From assembly GCF_000826105.1 (NCBI RefSeq), contig NZ_CCYK01000007.1:1178001-1242000 (forward strand): a stretch of 64,000 nucleotides of DNA. The letters run 5' to 3'. A program made the translations under genes and the position numbers. A model generated the notes under the pieces. The model ran no database searches and was not told where the DNA came from. It saw nothing but the letters and a program-made list of their open reading frames with translations. Shown piece after piece: positions 62,380-64,000 of the stretch; position 1 is the stretch's first letter; every line of letters begins with the position of its first letter. The stretch is from Pseudomonas massiliensis. Lineage in GTDB: Bacteria > Pseudomonadota > Gammaproteobacteria > Pseudomonadales > Pseudomonadaceae.

Positions 62380-62571
62380 ATGAAGCTGAAAATACGGGAT
62401 ACGGACACACGTTTCGCTTGTATTTTTGTCCTGTGTGTTTTTTTGGCCGATTTTGTTGTTGCATTGGCCAACCTAGAGCTACGAGCGGTAAAAGCAGAGG
62501 TGCTTCTCTTCCTTTGGTGCCTGTTCATCAGACACGTTTGGAAAGACCTCGCCTCAAAACGCGCTGCCTAG
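62380..62571 (+). CDS. Possible tiny membrane protein
   Basis: 63 residues from ATG 62380, with two hydrophobic stretches (FACIFVLCVFLADFVVALA and VLLFLWCLFI) and a basic end. The ribosome site is weak. The topology (short basic ends, two helices) is plausible for a real small protein, but nothing identifies a family. An upstream start at 62335 is also open. Confidence 0.4.
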   Translation: MKLKIRDTDTRFACIFVLCVFLADFVVALANLELRAVKAEVLLFLWCLFIRHVWKDLASKRAA

Positions 62572-62891
62572 GCGAATATGGACAGACCGTGAGTGACCGC
62601 AATGAGTCACTTGCTGCCTTACCACTACCGACCGCAGGCGACCCAGGCTGTGTGCACACAGCCTGGACCCCTAGCGGCCATTCGATCGACGAGCAGACCG
62701 GGATCTGTCCCCAGCGCGGCCCAGTAGGGAATACCCAGCCACCAAGCGGCAAGACCAGTCTTTTCACACCTGCTTCCAGCACGCCAAGGCCAACAAGCTA
62801 CCGGCCCGGATGCGTGGCTGCGGAGCACTGCCGTTCAGATATCCATACAATGAGCTCGGAGGTTCACCTACGGCGTTCAAGGATGTGGAGT
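62572..62891 (+). other. Region upstream of the AraC gene with a 24-bp palindrome
   Basis: 320 bases without a supported gene. A perfect 24-bp palindrome at 62643-62666 (arms CCAGGCTGTGTG and its complement) stands 226 bases before the AraC start. It could be a terminator, a cruciform or a distant operator. No clear promoter boxes were found. Confidence 0.55.
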
Positions 62892-63725
62892 ATGGAAATG
62901 ACACCCGGCTACACCAAGGGGCCGTCCACCTCGGACTGGGTCGTACGCAGCAGGCAGCCTGGCAGCATCGAGCGCATCGAAGCCTGGTTCGGCGGCCATG
63001 GCTACGACCCGCACCGGCACGACACCTACTCGATCGGCCGTACCCTGGCTGGCGTACAGAGCTTTCACTACAAAGGTTCGCTACGCCATGGCGTACCCGG
63101 TAATACGCTCATTCTTCACCCTGACGAGGTGCACGATGGAATGGCCGGCACCGACGCGGGTTTCCGATATCGCATGGCCTATATCGACCCCGCGCTCATA
63201 CAGAACGTGCTTGGTGGACAGCCGCTGCCGTTTATCGCCGGTGGGCTTTCGAACGATCCGCGTCTGTACCGCGCCAGCGAGGTCTTTGTGCAGGCGGTGG
63301 AGCATCCATTGGAGGCGCTCGAGGAGCAGGATGCGCTGTATGACCTGGCGATCGCGCTGCGTGATGTCGCAGGCAAGCCCCGCGGCCGCAAGCGTTTGGA
63401 TTACCGCTGCGCTGAACGCGCCAGGTCGTTCATCCTTGAACATCTTCACTCGGGCATCACCCTTGAGATGCTGGAGCACGTCACCGGGCGAGAGCGCTGG
63501 AGCCTGTCACGGGATTTCAGAGCCCTCTATGGCACCAGCCCTTATCGCTTTGTCACGCTCCGGCGCCTGGACTGCTTTCGCGGCTTGATCCTGGATGGCT
63601 TGACACTGGTGGATGCCGCGCTCGCTGCTGGCTTTCACGATCAAAGCCACATGACCCGGCACTTCACCCGCTGCTTCGGGGTACCGCCATGGCGCTGGCT
63701 GGAACGCTTGAATCAGGCCCGCTGA
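62892..63725 (+). CDS. AraC-family transcription regulator
   Basis: 277 residues from ATG 62892; ATG 62883 and 62898 are in frame, and the last has the better-spaced GGAG. The N-terminal cupin-like sensor reads HRHDTYSIGRTLAGVQSFHY and LHPDEVHDG (AraC_binding). The C-terminal double helix-turn-helix includes TLEMLEHVTGRERWSLSRDF and LVDAALAAGFHDQSHMTRHF. It lies 70 bases before a cupin gene on the same strand, which may be co-regulated. Confidence 0.9.
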   Translation: MEMTPGYTKGPSTSDWVVRSRQPGSIERIEAWFGGHGYDPHRHDTYSIGRTLAGVQSFHYKGSLRHGVPGNTLILHPDEVHDGMAGTDAGFRYRMAYIDPALIQNVLGGQPLPFIAGGLSNDPRLYRASEVFVQAVEHPLEALEEQDALYDLAIALRDVAGKPRGRKRLDYRCAERARSFILEHLHSGITLEMLEHVTGRERWSLSRDFRALYGTSPYRFVTLRRLDCFRGLILDGLTLVDAALAAGFHDQSHMTRHFTRCFGVPPWRWLERLNQAR

Positions 63726-63795
63726 TGTGCAGGATCGTACAAGAGCCGTGCAGGTTGTGCCGATAGGCTGACAGCTCCATTCAAGAGGATCGACC

Positions 63796-64000
63796 ATGTC
63801 AATCTCCCAATCCCCAGATGCATCGGCGCCTGTGAATCTGATGCAGAAAGCCACGCTCATCGATCAACCCTGGAGCCCCAGGATGGTCGCGGAAATGAAC
63901 GATTACCAGTTCAAGGTGGTGCGAATCGAAGGTGAGTTTATCTGGCATTCCCATCCAGAAACGGATGAAGCTTTCCTCGTGTTGGAGGGTACGCTGCGCA
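63796..64000 (+). CDS. Cupin-domain protein (5' part)
   Basis: The first 68 residues are present; the gene runs past the window edge. GAGGAT precedes the ATG. The first cupin motif is visible: FIWHSHPETDEAFLVLEG, with metal-ligand histidines and glutamate. Small one-domain cupins of this kind bind a metal and a small carboxylate or phenolic compound. It follows the AraC gene directly. Confidence 0.85.
   Translation, partial: MSISQSPDASAPVNLMQKATLIDQPWSPRMVAEMNDYQFKVVRIEGEFIWHSHPETDEAFLVLEGTLR

Noticed and set aside
62418..62891. 158-codon N-terminal extension of the AraC frame
   Set aside because: The extension crosses the 24-bp palindrome and has no family match; the sensor domain begins just after the ATGs at 62883-62898.

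Overview
The window looks like chromosome of a GC-rich gammaproteobacterium, most likely a Pseudomonas of the P. putida/P. fluorescens type. The support is the gene repertoire: a GntP permease with a three-subunit FAD/cytochrome gluconate-type dehydrogenase, UrtABCDE-family transport with formamidase, an OprB-like porin, a CHASE4-GGDEF-EAL protein and an IS1182-family element. This assignment is by gene family only. No rRNA, tRNA or CRISPR array was seen.

Layout. 1-4.8 kb holds a gene end, a small membrane protein, a chemoreceptor, a secreted metallo-beta-lactamase-fold hydrolase and an EamA exporter. 4.8-11.6 kb holds a Tat-exported Gfo/Idh/MocA oxidoreductase, two small proteins, a c-di-GMP enzyme translationally coupled to a periplasmic binding protein, and a GntP permease behind a perfect 17-bp dyad. 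11.8-17.7 kb is a minus-strand cell-envelope operon (ugd, epimerase, GT2, LAB_N-type membrane protein, ArnT-like transferase, SdiA-regulated-type protein) that looks built to add a hexuronic acid to lipid A or core. 18-23 kb holds a lone glycosyltransferase, a small secreted protein and a 982-residue RTX protein whose modules run A-B-C-A-B-C.

23-33 kb is a minus-strand run of luciferase-like monooxygenase, FMN reductase, GH3 glycosidase with PA14 insert, MFS carrier, OprB-type porin and Bcr-type efflux pump, with a divergent TetR gene. This is the best candidate for an undescribed pathway: uptake of a glucoside, deglycosylation, flavin-dependent oxidation of the aglycone and export. An aspartate/glutamate racemase and a 92-bp tandem array follow. 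33.6-37.5 kb is the gluconate-type dehydrogenase operon.

37.8-48.5 kb is a regulated nitrogen-scavenging island. A hybrid histidine kinase fused to a whole NCS1-type permease and a Cys-rich insert, with a LuxR-type response regulator, is divergent from urtABCDE-fmdAB. The shared intergenic region carries a perfect 15-bp inverted repeat just upstream of a -10-like box. 48.5-54.5 kb holds a second RTX protein with delta-60 repeats, a PACE pump with LysR gene, and an Old Yellow Enzyme with LysR gene.

54.5-60.4 kb is mobile DNA. A small relict with IS-like ends and a GNAT gene precede two identical 1610-bp IS1182-family copies in direct orientation around a 1.7-kb cargo (an HNH-like gene and a dead tyrosine recombinase). 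The flanks suggest that a circular molecule integrated at a resident IS copy. A third RTX protein (one A-B-C triad), a tiny membrane protein, an AraC regulator and the start of a cupin gene close the window.
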